From DATDAH01 sp963725155 (GTDB taxonomy: Bacteria > Actinomycetota > Acidimicrobiia > Acidimicrobiales > DATDAH01): 64,000 bases of DNA. Position numbers and translations under genes: made by a program. Of the stretch, positions 33,328 to 42,073 are shown in pieces. The stretch lies in contig CAVRXU010000005.1 of assembly GCA_963725155.1 (NCBI GenBank), positions 124,001-188,000 on the forward strand, given 5' to 3'. Numbering within the stretch: the first letter of the stretch is position 1; every line of letters starts with the position of its first letter. The notes under the pieces are model-generated. The model was not told where the DNA came from. It made no database searches and saw only the letters and a list, made by a program, of their open reading frames with translations.

Positions 33328-34748
33328 GTGGGATCGAGGGTTGGGAGACCGTCGTCGGCCTCGAGGTCCACGTCGAGCTGGCCACCGAGACCAAGCTGTT
33401 CTGCGGCTGCCGAAACATCTTCGGCTCCGAGCCCAACACCAACGTGTGCCCGGTCTGCCTCGGCCTGCCCGGGTCCCTGCCTGTCCTCAACCGGACGGCG
33501 GTGGAGTACGCCATGCGCCTCGGCCGGGCGCTGGGTTGCCGGGTCGAGGCCTCCACCTTCTCCCGGAAGAACTACTTCTACCCGGACATGCCGAAGGACT
33601 ACCAGGTCAGCCAGTACGACCTGCCCATCAACATCGACGGCGTCCTGGAGCTGCCCGACGGCTTCCGAGTGGGCATCGAGCGGGCCCACATCGAGGAGGA
33701 CACCGGCAAGTCCACCCACATCGGCGGCGGCGGTCGCATCCACGACGCCGCCCACTCCCTGGTGGACTACAACCGGGCCGGCGTACCGCTCGTCGAGATC
33801 GTGAGCCGTCCGGACGTCCGCACCGCCGACCAGGCCCGGGCCTACGCCAACGAGCTGCGGGGGATCCTCCTGGCCACCGGCGTGTCCGACGCCCGCATGG
33901 AGGAGGGGTCGATGCGGGTCGACGCCAACGTCTCGGTCCGCCGGGAGGGTGACGAGACGCTGGGAACCCGGGCCGAGGTCAAGAACCTGAACTCGATCCG
34001 GTCCCTGGGCCGGGCCATCGACTACGAGGCCCGCCGGCAGGTCGACCTGCTCGAGGCCGGCGACCGGGTCGTCCAGGAGACCCGGCACTGGAACGAGGAG
34101 GACGGCCGCACCCACACCCTGCGCTCCAAGGAAGAGGCCTACGACTACCGCTACTTCCCGGAGCCGGATCTGGTGCCGCTGGCCCCCGACGTCGACTGGG
34201 TCAACCGGGTCGATGCCGCCCTGCCGCTGCTCCCGGCCGCCCGGCGGGCCGCGCTGGCCGCCACCGCAGGGGTGGCCACCGCCGACGTGGCCACCATCGT
34301 CGATCGGGGCCACGACGAGCTGGCGGGGTCGGCCATCGCCGCCGGGGCCGACGCCCGCACCGTGCTCAACCGCGTGGGCAACGACCTGGCCGGTGATCTC
34401 GGAGCGCTGGACGCCGTCGGCCTCACCGCGCTCGTCGCCCTGGAGACGGGTGGCGACCTGACCGCTACGCAGGCCAAGGCCGTCCTGGCCGAGATGGTGG
34501 CCAGTGGCCGGCCCCCGGCTGACATCGCCGCCGACCTCGGCTTCGAGGCCATGGACACCGGCGCGCTGGAGTCGGTGGTCGACGGGATCATCGCCGACCA
34601 CCCCGACGACTGGACCCAGTTCGTCGAGGGCGACGACAAGGCTCGGGGCAAGCTCACCGGCTTCTTCGTCGGCCTGGTCATGAAGGCCACCAAGGGCCAG
34701 GCCGACGGGAAGGCCGTCACCGCCCTCCTCCGCCAGAAGGCGGGCTGA
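33324..34748 (+). CDS. gatB: Asp-tRNA(Asn)/Glu-tRNA(Gln) amidotransferase subunit B
   Basis: Kinase/amidotransferase subunit (474 aa) that activates the misacylated tRNA. It begins ETVVGLEVHVELATETKLFC, contains the zinc cysteines (FCGCRN, VCPVCLG), KNYFYPDMPKDYQVSQYD, the block EEDTGKSTH and VDYNRAGVPLVEIVS, and a C-terminal YqeY-like tail ending GLVMKATKGQADGKAVTALL. The ATG at 33324 has AAGGAG at 33311-33316. The three gat genes form a tight operon; the Eis-like gene starts two bases after gatB ends and may be co-transcribed. Confidence 0.97.
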   Translation: MSGIEGWETVVGLEVHVELATETKLFCGCRNIFGSEPNTNVCPVCLGLPGSLPVLNRTAVEYAMRLGRALGCRVEASTFSRKNYFYPDMPKDYQVSQYDLPINIDGVLELPDGFRVGIERAHIEEDTGKSTHIGGGGRIHDAAHSLVDYNRAGVPLVEIVSRPDVRTADQARAYANELRGILLATGVSDARMEEGSMRVDANVSVRREGDETLGTRAEVKNLNSIRSLGRAIDYEARRQVDLLEAGDRVVQETRHWNEEDGRTHTLRSKEEAYDYRYFPEPDLVPLAPDVDWVNRVDAALPLLPAARRAALAATAGVATADVATIVDRGHDELAGSAIAAGADARTVLNRVGNDLAGDLGALDAVGLTALVALETGGDLTATQAKAVLAEMVASGRPPADIAADLGFEAMDTGALESVVDGIIADHPDDWTQFVEGDDKARGKLTGFFVGLVMKATKGQADGKAVTALLRQKAG

Positions 34749-34749
34749 C

Positions 34750-35967
34750 ATGGCGGTCCAGCCGCCGCCCGAACGGTTCCGTGACGTCCTCGACGCCTGT
34801 GCCCGGGGCTTCGGCGCCCCCCGCTTCAGCGAGGCCGCCGCGGCGCGGGAGCAGACCGTGTGGGAGCTCGACCGGGCCTGGGTGGTCGAGGACGGCGACG
34901 AGTACGTGGCCACGGCCACCTCGTACCCCTTCCGGATGACGGTGCCCGGCGGGGCGAGGGTCCCCGCCGCGGGCGTGGCCCAGGTCGCGGTGCTGCCGAC
35001 TCACCGGCGCCAGGGTCGGCTGCGGGAGGTGATGGAGGCGCTGCTGGGCCAGGCCACCGAGTTGGGCGACCACTACGCCATCCTGAACGCCTCCGACTCC
35101 GGCATCTACGGCCGGTTCGGGTTCGGCCAGGCCGACCGGGTGTTGCGCATCGAGTTGGACACCGACCAGGTGGAGCTGGTGGTGCCCACGGCGTCGGGTC
35201 GGACCCGTCTGGTCGACAGCCACGAGGCGGCGCCGCTCCTGGCCGGGCTCTACGACTGTTTCGGTCGGGATCGGCCTGGCGCCGTCGGCCGCTCGGCGGC
35301 ATGGTGGGACCTGATCCTGCACGACGAGGCCTCGTGGCGGGGCGTCGGCAAGCCGTTCGTCGTCGTGCACGAGGACGAGGCCGGCGAGCCCGACGGCTAT
35401 GCCATCTACCGCTCGACCGAGCGGTGGGACCGGGGCCACGCCAACGGCACCCTGGACGTGCGAGAGCTCGAGGCCGCGTCGTCAGCCGTCGAGGCCGCAC
35501 TCTGGCGGTTCCTGTGCGACATCGACCTCCGGACCCGGATCGTGGCCTACCCCCGACCGTCCGACGACTCGATCCGCTGGCGCCTGAGTCAGCCCCGTCG
35601 GGCCTGGGCGACGGAGACCCTCGACCTGCTCTGGGTGCGGCCGCTCGACGTCGCCGCCTGCCTGGCCGGGCGCCGTTACGCGGTCGAGGACACGCTGGTC
35701 CTGGCGATCAGCGACGCCACCCGCCCGGACCAGGCCGCCACCTATCGGGTCACGGGCGGTCCCGAGCGCGCCGGCACCGAGCGCACCGAGGCCGACCCCG
35801 ATCTGAGCATGGACGTCGCCGTCCTCGGCTCGATCATCCTCGGTGGCATCGACGCGAGCGAGCTGGCCGCCGCCGGTCGCATCACCCAGCACCGCGTCGG
35901 CGCGGTGGCCCGAGCCGAGCGCTTCTTCCGCTGGCGCCCCGCTCCCTTCTGCAGCACCACCTTCTGA
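34750..35967 (+). CDS. Eis-like GNAT N-acetyltransferase
   Basis: A 405-residue protein of the Eis family: two GNAT domains followed by an SCP2-like domain. The acetyl-CoA loop is VAVLPTHRRQGRLREVM; the motif DSGIYGRFGFGQA is typical, and the chain ends APFCSTTF, where the C-terminal carboxylate serves as general base in known Eis enzymes. Mycobacterial Eis acetylates aminoglycosides and protein lysines; the native substrate here is unknown. It sits immediately downstream of gatB and was probably captured by that operon. A degenerate hairpin follows the stop. Confidence 0.9.
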   Translation: MAVQPPPERFRDVLDACARGFGAPRFSEAAAAREQTVWELDRAWVVEDGDEYVATATSYPFRMTVPGGARVPAAGVAQVAVLPTHRRQGRLREVMEALLGQATELGDHYAILNASDSGIYGRFGFGQADRVLRIELDTDQVELVVPTASGRTRLVDSHEAAPLLAGLYDCFGRDRPGAVGRSAAWWDLILHDEASWRGVGKPFVVVHEDEAGEPDGYAIYRSTERWDRGHANGTLDVRELEAASSAVEAALWRFLCDIDLRTRIVAYPRPSDDSIRWRLSQPRRAWATETLDLLWVRPLDVAACLAGRRYAVEDTLVLAISDATRPDQAATYRVTGGPERAGTERTEADPDLSMDVAVLGSIILGGIDASELAAAGRITQHRVGAVARAERFFRWRPAPFCSTTF

Positions 35968-35973
35968 ACCCGC

Positions 35974-36002
35974 GTTCTGGCGCCCGATCTGCCGCCCAGA
36001 GC
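35974..36002. repeat. Short degenerate hairpin sharing GTTCTGGCGCCCGATC with the 57820 hairpin
   Basis: The first 16 bases are identical to 57820-57835. The second arm is shortened (GCCGCCCAGAGC). It may be a decayed copy of the same palindromic element, lying just after the Eis-like gene. Confidence 0.5.
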
Positions 36003-36020
36003 CGGGACGGGGCATCGATT

Positions 36021-36039
36021 GTCCCGACCCGATCGGGAC
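36021..36039. promoter_or_regulatory. Inverted repeat in the nifJ promoter region
   Basis: GTCCCGA and TCGGGAC separated by five bases, centred about 54 bases before the nifJ ATG, where it would cover the -35 region. A binding site for an unidentified regulator is likely; it does not match the usual Rex or FNR patterns. Confidence 0.5.
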
Positions 36040-36071
36040 CTTTCGCCCTGCCCAGGCGCGGCGAACGTCCC

Positions 36072-36077
36072 TAATGT
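36072..36077 (+). promoter_or_regulatory. Candidate -10 element of nifJ
   Basis: TAATGT six bases before the ATG at 36084. Confidence 0.45.
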
Positions 36078-36083
36078 CCGGGT

Positions 36084-39000
36084 ATGGCCGAGCACCTGTG
36101 CCTGGACGGCAACGAGGCGGTGGCCCGGGTCGCCCACGCACTGTCCGAGGTCATCGCCATCTACCCGATCACGCCGGCGTCGCCGATGGGCGAGGCCGCC
36201 GACGCCTGGAGCTCATCGGGTCGACGGAACCTCTGGGGCGGGGTACCCGAGGTGATGGCCATGCAGTCCGAGGCGGGGGCCGCTGGGACCCTGCACGGGG
36301 CCAGCCTGAAAGGGGCGCTGGCGACGACGTTCACCTCCTCTCAGGGCCTGCTGCTGATGGTGCCCAACCTCTTCAAGCTGGCGGGCGAACTGTCACCGGC
36401 CGTGGTCCACGTGGCCGCCCGGGCGGTCGCCACGCACGCCCTGTCGATCTTCGGCGACCACAGCGACGTCATGGCGGCCCGCACGACGGGGATGGCCATG
36501 CTGTGCTCTTCGTCGGTCCAGGAGGCCCACGACTTCGCGGCGGTGGCCCACGCCGCCACCCTCCGGTCGCGGGTGCCCTTCCTGCACTTCTTCGACGGCT
36601 TCCGCACCTCCCACGAGATGAACCGGGTCGACCTGCTCGGCGACGACGATCTGCTGGCCCTGGTCCGGGAGGAGGACATCCTCGACCACCGCCTCCGGGG
36701 CATGGACCCCGACCGGCCGGTGCTGCGGGGCAGTGCTCAGAACCCGGACGTCTTCTTCCAGGCCCGGGAGGCGGCCAACCGGTTCCACGCCGCCGTACCC
36801 GGCGTCGTCGAGGAGATCTTCGCCGAACTGGTTGACCGCACCGGCCGTCGTTACGGCCTGGTCGAGTACCAGGGTCACCCCGAAGCCGAACGTGCACTCG
36901 TGATCATGGGCTCGGGGGCCGGCGCCGCCGGTGAGACCGTCGACGCCATGGTCGCGGACGATGAGAAGGTCGGCCTGCTGACCGTCCGCCTGTTCCGTCC
37001 CTTCCCCGCTGACGCCCTGACCGCAGCGCTGCCGGCGTCGGTGCGTCGCCTGGCCGTCCTGGACCGGACCAAGGAGCCGGGCTCGGTCGGGGAGCCGCTC
37101 TACCTCGACGTCCTGGCCGCCCTGGTCGAGGCCCAGGCGGCTGGTGCGCGGGAGGCGGTGCCCACCGTGATCGGTGCCCGTTACGGCCTGGGCTCCAAGG
37201 AGTTCACCCCGGCCGACGTCAAGGGCCTGTTCGACGAACTGGATCATGACGTCCGCCGGCCCCACGTGACCATTGGGATCGTCGACGACGTGACCGGCCT
37301 GAGCGTCGAGCCGGACGCCGGGTTCTCGGTGCTCACGGGCACGGTCCAGGCGGTGTTCCACGGCCTTGGCAGCGACGGCACCGTCGGTGCCACCAAGGCC
37401 ACCGTGAAGATCCTGGGTGAGCACACCGACCTCCACGCCCAGGGCTACTTCGTCTACGACTCCCGCAAGGCGGGGGCCGAGACCGAGTCCCATCTCCGCT
37501 TCGGGCCGGACCCGATCGCCTCGACCTACCTGATCGACGGGGCCGACTTCGTGGCCTGTCACCAGTTCGGGTTCCTGGGCCGGCGAGACGTGCTGGGCCG
37601 GGCCCGGCCCGGGGCCACCTTCCTGCTCAACAGCCCGTTCCCGCCCGACGAGGTCTGGGACCACCTGCCCAGGGACGTGCAGGACCAGATCGTCGACAAG
37701 GGCCTGACCCTCCACGTCATCGACGCCGAGCGGGTGGCGGGCGAGGCGGGCATGGGCCGGCGCATCAACACGGTCATGCAGCCCTGCTTCTTCGCCCTTT
37801 CCGGTGTCCTGCCGACGGACCAGGCGCTGGCCGCCATCCGGGCCCGCATCGAGGTGACCTATGCGAAGGCGGGCCCGGCCGTCGTGGAGCGCAACCTGGC
37901 CGCGGTCGACACCGCACTGGCCGCGCTGCACGAGGTGCCTGTTCCCACCACGGCGCCGGCCGGGGCGGATCGACTGGCCCAGGTACCGGTCACTGCCCCC
38001 GATTTCGTCACCCGTGTCACCGCCCGGCTCCTGGCCGGCGAGGGCGACCTCCTGCCGGTCAGCGCCCTCCCCGTCGACGGCACCTTCCCGACGGGCACGG
38101 CACGCTGGGAGAAGCGGGCGCTGGCCGCCGAGCTCCCGCTGTGGGACGAGACGATCTGCATCGACTGCGGCAAGTGCGCGCTGGTCTGCCCGCACGCCGC
38201 GATCCGCATGAAGGTCTACGACCCCGAGGCGATGGCGGGCGCGCCAGACGGCTTCAAGGCCAAGGACTTCCGCTCCCGCGACCTGCCAGGGCAACGGCTG
38301 ACCATCCAGGTGGCGCCCGACGACTGCACCGGCTGCGGCGTCTGTGTCCAGGTGTGCCCGGCCAAGGCGAAGGACGAGGTACGGCACAAGGCGTTGGCCA
38401 TGGTCCCCGTCGGTGACCGGCGGGAGCGGGAACGGCTGGCCTTCGAGTTCTTCCTCGACCTGCCGGAGCTGGATCCTGTCCTCCTCGCCCCGGACTCGGT
38501 GAAGGGCTCACAGGTTCGGGAGCCGCTCTTCGAGTTCTCCGGGGCCTGCGCGGGTTGCGGCGAGACCCCTTACCTCAAGCTGCTGACCCAGCTCTTCGGC
38601 GACCGGATGCTGGTGGCCAACGCCACCGGCTGCTCGTCGATTTACGGTGGAAACCTGCCGACCACGCCGTGGTCCCAGGATGCCACCGGCCGGGGTCCGG
38701 CCTGGGCCAACTCCCTGTTCGAGGACAACGCCGAGTTCGGCCTCGGGCTGCGACTGGGCCTGGACCAGCAGGTGGCCGAGGCCCGCCGCCTGGTCGACAC
38801 CCTCGCCTCCGACATCGGCGAGGACCTGGCCCGTGAGCTGCTGGCGGCCGAGGGCCGTGACGCCGTGGCGATCGCGGCCCAGCGGGATCGGGTGGCCACA
38901 CTGCAGGAGCGCCTGGCCGGACGTGAGGATCCCGAGAGCGTCCGCCTTCGGGGCTTGGCCGACGACCTGGTGGCCCGCAGCGTATGGATCGTGGGCGGCG

Positions 39001-39650
39001 ACGGTTGGGCCTACGACATCGGCTTCGGTGGCGTCGATCACGTCCTGGCCAGCGGTCGCAACGTCAACCTTCTCGTGCTCGACACCGAGGTGTACTCCAA
39101 CACTGGCGGCCAGGCCTCCAAGGCGACGCCACGGGGCGCGGTGGCCAAGTTCGCCTCCGGTGGGCGCCGGACGGGCAAGAAGGACCTGGGCGACGACGGG
39201 CGGGCCTACGGCGACGTCTACGTGGCCCAGGTGGCCATGGGAGCCAGTGACGTGCAGACGGTGAAGGCCCTCCTGGAGGCCGAGGCTTGGCCGGGACCGT
39301 CCCTGGTGATCGCCTACAGCCCCTGTGTGGCCCACGGCATCGACATGAGCCAGACGATGGTGCACATGCGCGACGCCGTGCACTCCGGCCACTGGCCGCT
39401 CTACCGCTACCGCCCCGGGGCCGAGGAGCACGAGCAGCCGTTCCAGCTCGACAGCCACACCCCGGACCGGACGTTCCGGGAGTTCGCCATGACCGAGGGG
39501 CGATTCGCCATGCTGGCCCGCAGCGACCCGGAGCGGGCTGACCACCTGTTCTCCCTGGCCCAAGGCGACGTCGACGAGCGCTGGCGTTACTACGAGCAGC
39601 TGGCCGGGATCGAGCGGACGATGCCAGCGTCGGAGGGGGACGAGCCATGA
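36084..39650 (+). CDS. nifJ: Pyruvate:ferredoxin (flavodoxin) oxidoreductase, single-chain
   Basis: A 1188-residue fused enzyme that decarboxylates pyruvate to acetyl-CoA and passes electrons to ferredoxin. In order: domain I (IAIYPITPASPMGEAADAW), the CoA-site region, the gamma domain near 415-600 (GLGSDGTVGATKATVKILGE), two ferredoxin motifs CIDCGKCALVCP (~690) and CTGCGVCVQVCP (~752), then the TPP domain with CAGCGETPYLKLL, GCSSIYGGNLPTTP and LDTEVYSNTGGQASKATP. All cluster cysteines, including the C-terminal one pair, are present. The gene overlaps its PyrD-like partner (ATGA). Confidence 0.96.
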   Translation: MAEHLCLDGNEAVARVAHALSEVIAIYPITPASPMGEAADAWSSSGRRNLWGGVPEVMAMQSEAGAAGTLHGASLKGALATTFTSSQGLLLMVPNLFKLAGELSPAVVHVAARAVATHALSIFGDHSDVMAARTTGMAMLCSSSVQEAHDFAAVAHAATLRSRVPFLHFFDGFRTSHEMNRVDLLGDDDLLALVREEDILDHRLRGMDPDRPVLRGSAQNPDVFFQAREAANRFHAAVPGVVEEIFAELVDRTGRRYGLVEYQGHPEAERALVIMGSGAGAAGETVDAMVADDEKVGLLTVRLFRPFPADALTAALPASVRRLAVLDRTKEPGSVGEPLYLDVLAALVEAQAAGAREAVPTVIGARYGLGSKEFTPADVKGLFDELDHDVRRPHVTIGIVDDVTGLSVEPDAGFSVLTGTVQAVFHGLGSDGTVGATKATVKILGEHTDLHAQGYFVYDSRKAGAETESHLRFGPDPIASTYLIDGADFVACHQFGFLGRRDVLGRARPGATFLLNSPFPPDEVWDHLPRDVQDQIVDKGLTLHVIDAERVAGEAGMGRRINTVMQPCFFALSGVLPTDQALAAIRARIEVTYAKAGPAVVERNLAAVDTALAALHEVPVPTTAPAGADRLAQVPVTAPDFVTRVTARLLAGEGDLLPVSALPVDGTFPTGTARWEKRALAAELPLWDETICIDCGKCALVCPHAAIRMKVYDPEAMAGAPDGFKAKDFRSRDLPGQRLTIQVAPDDCTGCGVCVQVCPAKAKDEVRHKALAMVPVGDRRERERLAFEFFLDLPELDPVLLAPDSVKGSQVREPLFEFSGACAGCGETPYLKLLTQLFGDRMLVANATGCSSIYGGNLPTTPWSQDATGRGPAWANSLFEDNAEFGLGLRLGLDQQVAEARRLVDTLASDIGEDLARELLAAEGRDAVAIAAQRDRVATLQERLAGREDPESVRLRGLADDLVARSVWIVGGDGWAYDIGFGGVDHVLASGRNVNLLVLDTEVYSNTGGQASKATPRGAVAKFASGGRRTGKKDLGDDGRAYGDVYVAQVAMGASDVQTVKALLEAEAWPGPSLVIAYSPCVAHGIDMSQTMVHMRDAVHSGHWPLYRYRPGAEEHEQPFQLDSHTPDRTFREFAMTEGRFAMLARSDPERADHLFSLAQGDVDERWRYYEQLAGIERTMPASEGDEP

Positions 39651-40654
39651 CCGATCTCACCACGACCTACCTCGGGCTGCCCCTGCGGTGCCCGCTGGTC
39701 GCCTCCTCGAGCCCGGCCACGGGCGATCTCGAGGGACTGCGTCGCCTCGACGAGGCCGGCATCGGCGCGGTCGTGCTGCCGTCTCTGTTCGAGGAGCAGA
39801 TCGTCCAAGAGGCCCTCGAGGTCGACCGCATGCTGGCCACAGGCGCGGAGGCTTTCGCCGAGGCGACCGACTACTTCCCCGAGCTCGACGACTACAACAC
39901 CGGGCCTGACCACTATCTGGCCCGGGTGGTCGAGGCGAAGGCCGCGCTGTCGGTCCCCGTCATCGCCAGCCTCAATGCCGTCAGCAGCGGGGGCTGGGTG
40001 CGCTACGGGCGCCTTTTGGCCGACGCCGGCGCCGACGCGCTCGAGCTGAACGTGAACATCGTGGCCACCGACCCCGTCCTGTCCGCGGCCGAGGTGGAGG
40101 CCGCCCTGCTGACGACGGTGGGTGATGTGCTCGACGCCGTCGACATCCCGGTGGCGCTGAAGCTTGGGCCGTTCTGGTCCTCGCTCCCGCACCTCGCCCG
40201 GCGTCTGGCCGAGACCGGTGTGCGAGGCCTCGTCCTGTTCAACCGCCCCTTCGCCCCCGACCTGGACCTGGAGGAGCTGGTCGTCGTGCCCCACCTCACG
40301 CTGAGTGAGCCGGACGACCTCCTGCTGCCGCTGCGCTGGATCGGCTTGCTCGAGGGCCAGGTCGACACCGACCTGGCCGCCACCAGCGGGGTGCACGACG
40401 CCTCCTCTGTGGCGAAGGTCCTCCTCGCGGGAGCCCAGGTGGCGATGATGGCCACCGCCCTCCTCCGCGACGGCCCCGGTCACGCGGCCGTGGTCCTCGC
40501 CGACCTGCGGGCGTGGATGGCCGAGAACGATTACGCGTCGGTCGACCAGCTCCGGGGCTCGGCCTCTCGGCGAGGTGTCGCCGACCCCGCCGCCTACGAA
40601 CGGTCCAACTACCTTCACACCCTCACCAGCTACTCCTCGACCTTCCCCACCTGA
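39647..40654 (+). CDS. Dihydroorotate dehydrogenase-like FMN protein
   Basis: A 335-residue TIM-barrel flavoprotein of the PyrD-like group. It begins TTYLGLPLRCPLVASSSPAT, has VIASLNAVSSGGWVRYG, ALELNVNI, VALKLGPFWSSLP, and a C-terminal phosphate-binding stretch GVHDASSVAKVLLAGAQ. Several usual PyrD active-site positions differ, and genes of this kind are typically found beside one-chain pyruvate oxidoreductases, so it is probably an accessory or electron-transfer protein rather than the pyrimidine enzyme. Translation is coupled to nifJ. Confidence 0.85.
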   Translation: MTDLTTTYLGLPLRCPLVASSSPATGDLEGLRRLDEAGIGAVVLPSLFEEQIVQEALEVDRMLATGAEAFAEATDYFPELDDYNTGPDHYLARVVEAKAALSVPVIASLNAVSSGGWVRYGRLLADAGADALELNVNIVATDPVLSAAEVEAALLTTVGDVLDAVDIPVALKLGPFWSSLPHLARRLAETGVRGLVLFNRPFAPDLDLEELVVVPHLTLSEPDDLLLPLRWIGLLEGQVDTDLAATSGVHDASSVAKVLLAGAQVAMMATALLRDGPGHAAVVLADLRAWMAENDYASVDQLRGSASRRGVADPAAYERSNYLHTLTSYSSTFPT

Positions 40655-40683
40655 GGCGTAGGGCACGGATCCGGGCCTGAAGG

Positions 40684-42006
40684 TCAGTCGGCGCCGAGGC
40701 GGATCCAGGCGTCGCCCCGGAACCGGGCACCGAGGACGACGGCCCGGGCCAGGAAGAGCAGGGCCAAGGCGGCCCACACCCAGCCGATGCCCAGGTCGAG
40801 GACCAGGACGGCGATGGCCGCCGGGGCGAACACGAGGAAGGCGACGATCATGGCCTTCGCGAGGAACGCCAGGTCGCCGGCGCCGATGAGGATGCCGTCG
40901 AGGGCGAAGACGAGGCCGTTGAGGGGCTGGAGCGCAGCCACCCACAGGAGTTGGAAGGCGGCCAGCGCCAGCACCTCGGCGTCGTTGCTGAACAGGTCGG
41001 GGAGGACGGGCGAGAGCAGGGCCAGGCCCACACCCAGGAACACCCCGGCCACGACCGACCACTCGATCATGCGCTGTCCGGCGGCCCGGGCCGTCGCACC
41101 GTCGCCCGCCCCGAGGAACCGCCCGGTCAAGGCCTGACCGGCGATGGCGATGGCATCGAGGGTCAGGGCCAGGAGGAACATCAGCTCGAAGGCGATCTGG
41201 TAGGCGGCCAGCTCGGCCGTGCCGATGCGGGCGGCCACGGCGGTGGCGAGGGTGAACGCACCCCGCAGGGCCGCCGTACGCAGGAAGAGGGCGACCCCGG
41301 CGCGCCCGAGGCCGGCGATGGCCCGGCGGTCGGGCCTCCATGTCGTGCGGTGCTCCCGGGTGGCCCGCCGGACCATCGTCAGGTAGATGGTCGCGGCGAT
41401 CGCCTCGGCCACGACGGTCGAGAGGGCCGAAGCCCCGATCCCGTAGTCCAGCCCGAAGATCCACCAGACCTCGAGGACCAGGTTGACGAGGGCGGTGCCG
41501 ACGGCGACGAGCAGCGGCGTGCGGGTGTCCTGCAGGCCCCGCAGGTAGCCGACGCCGGCCAGGATCACGAAGGTGATCGGCAGGCCCAGGACGCTGATCC
41601 GCAGGTAGACGCGGGCGTTGGCCGCGACCGCACCCTCACCGCCCAGCAGTTCGACGAGGGGGCCGGCCACGATCCAGAGGAACGCCGACAGGACCACCCC
41701 GAGAAGCACCGCCAGCCACAGGCTCTGCACCGCTTGGTGAGCCGCTCGCCCGTGCTCGCCCGCCCCGATGAGGCGGGCCACCGCGGAGGTGGTCCCGTAC
41801 GCCAGGAAGATGAAGACGGCGAACCCCGTGGCCAAGACGGCATTGGCCACGGCCATGCCCGCCAACTCGTTGGTGCCCAGGTGGCCCACGACCGCGGCGT
41901 CGGTCAGGCGGTAGAGCGGCTCGGCGATCAGCGCCCCCAGCGCGGGCAGGGCCAGCCGGTAGATGTCCCGGTCGTAGGGACTGCGGCGCGGGACCCGCCC
42001 GATCAC
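40684..42006 (-). CDS. MATE family efflux transporter (DinF-type)
   Basis: A 440-residue antiporter with 12 helices. The first segment reads DIYRLALPALGALIAEPLYR and LTDAAVVGHLGTNELAG, a MATE signature; the second half repeats it as AAYQIAFELMFLLALTLDAIAIAGQAL. Likely expels cationic compounds using Na+ or H+. GTG at 42006 is chosen because upstream sequence in the same frame has low-complexity Arg/Ser/Thr composition typical of a shadow frame. The next gene upstream on the same strand, the sulfatase-fold protein, ends 68 bases away. Confidence 0.9.
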   Translation of the reverse strand: MIGRVPRRSPYDRDIYRLALPALGALIAEPLYRLTDAAVVGHLGTNELAGMAVANAVLATGFAVFIFLAYGTTSAVARLIGAGEHGRAAHQAVQSLWLAVLLGVVLSAFLWIVAGPLVELLGGEGAVAANARVYLRISVLGLPITFVILAGVGYLRGLQDTRTPLLVAVGTALVNLVLEVWWIFGLDYGIGASALSTVVAEAIAATIYLTMVRRATREHRTTWRPDRRAIAGLGRAGVALFLRTAALRGAFTLATAVAARIGTAELAAYQIAFELMFLLALTLDAIAIAGQALTGRFLGAGDGATARAAGQRMIEWSVVAGVFLGVGLALLSPVLPDLFSNDAEVLALAAFQLLWVAALQPLNGLVFALDGILIGAGDLAFLAKAMIVAFLVFAPAAIAVLVLDLGIGWVWAALALLFLARAVVLGARFRGDAWIRLGAD

Positions 42007-42073
42007 GATCTCGAACGTGCGCCGATCGCGCCACGGATCGGTGGCGTCACGAGCGCATGTTCGGCGCTGGAGG

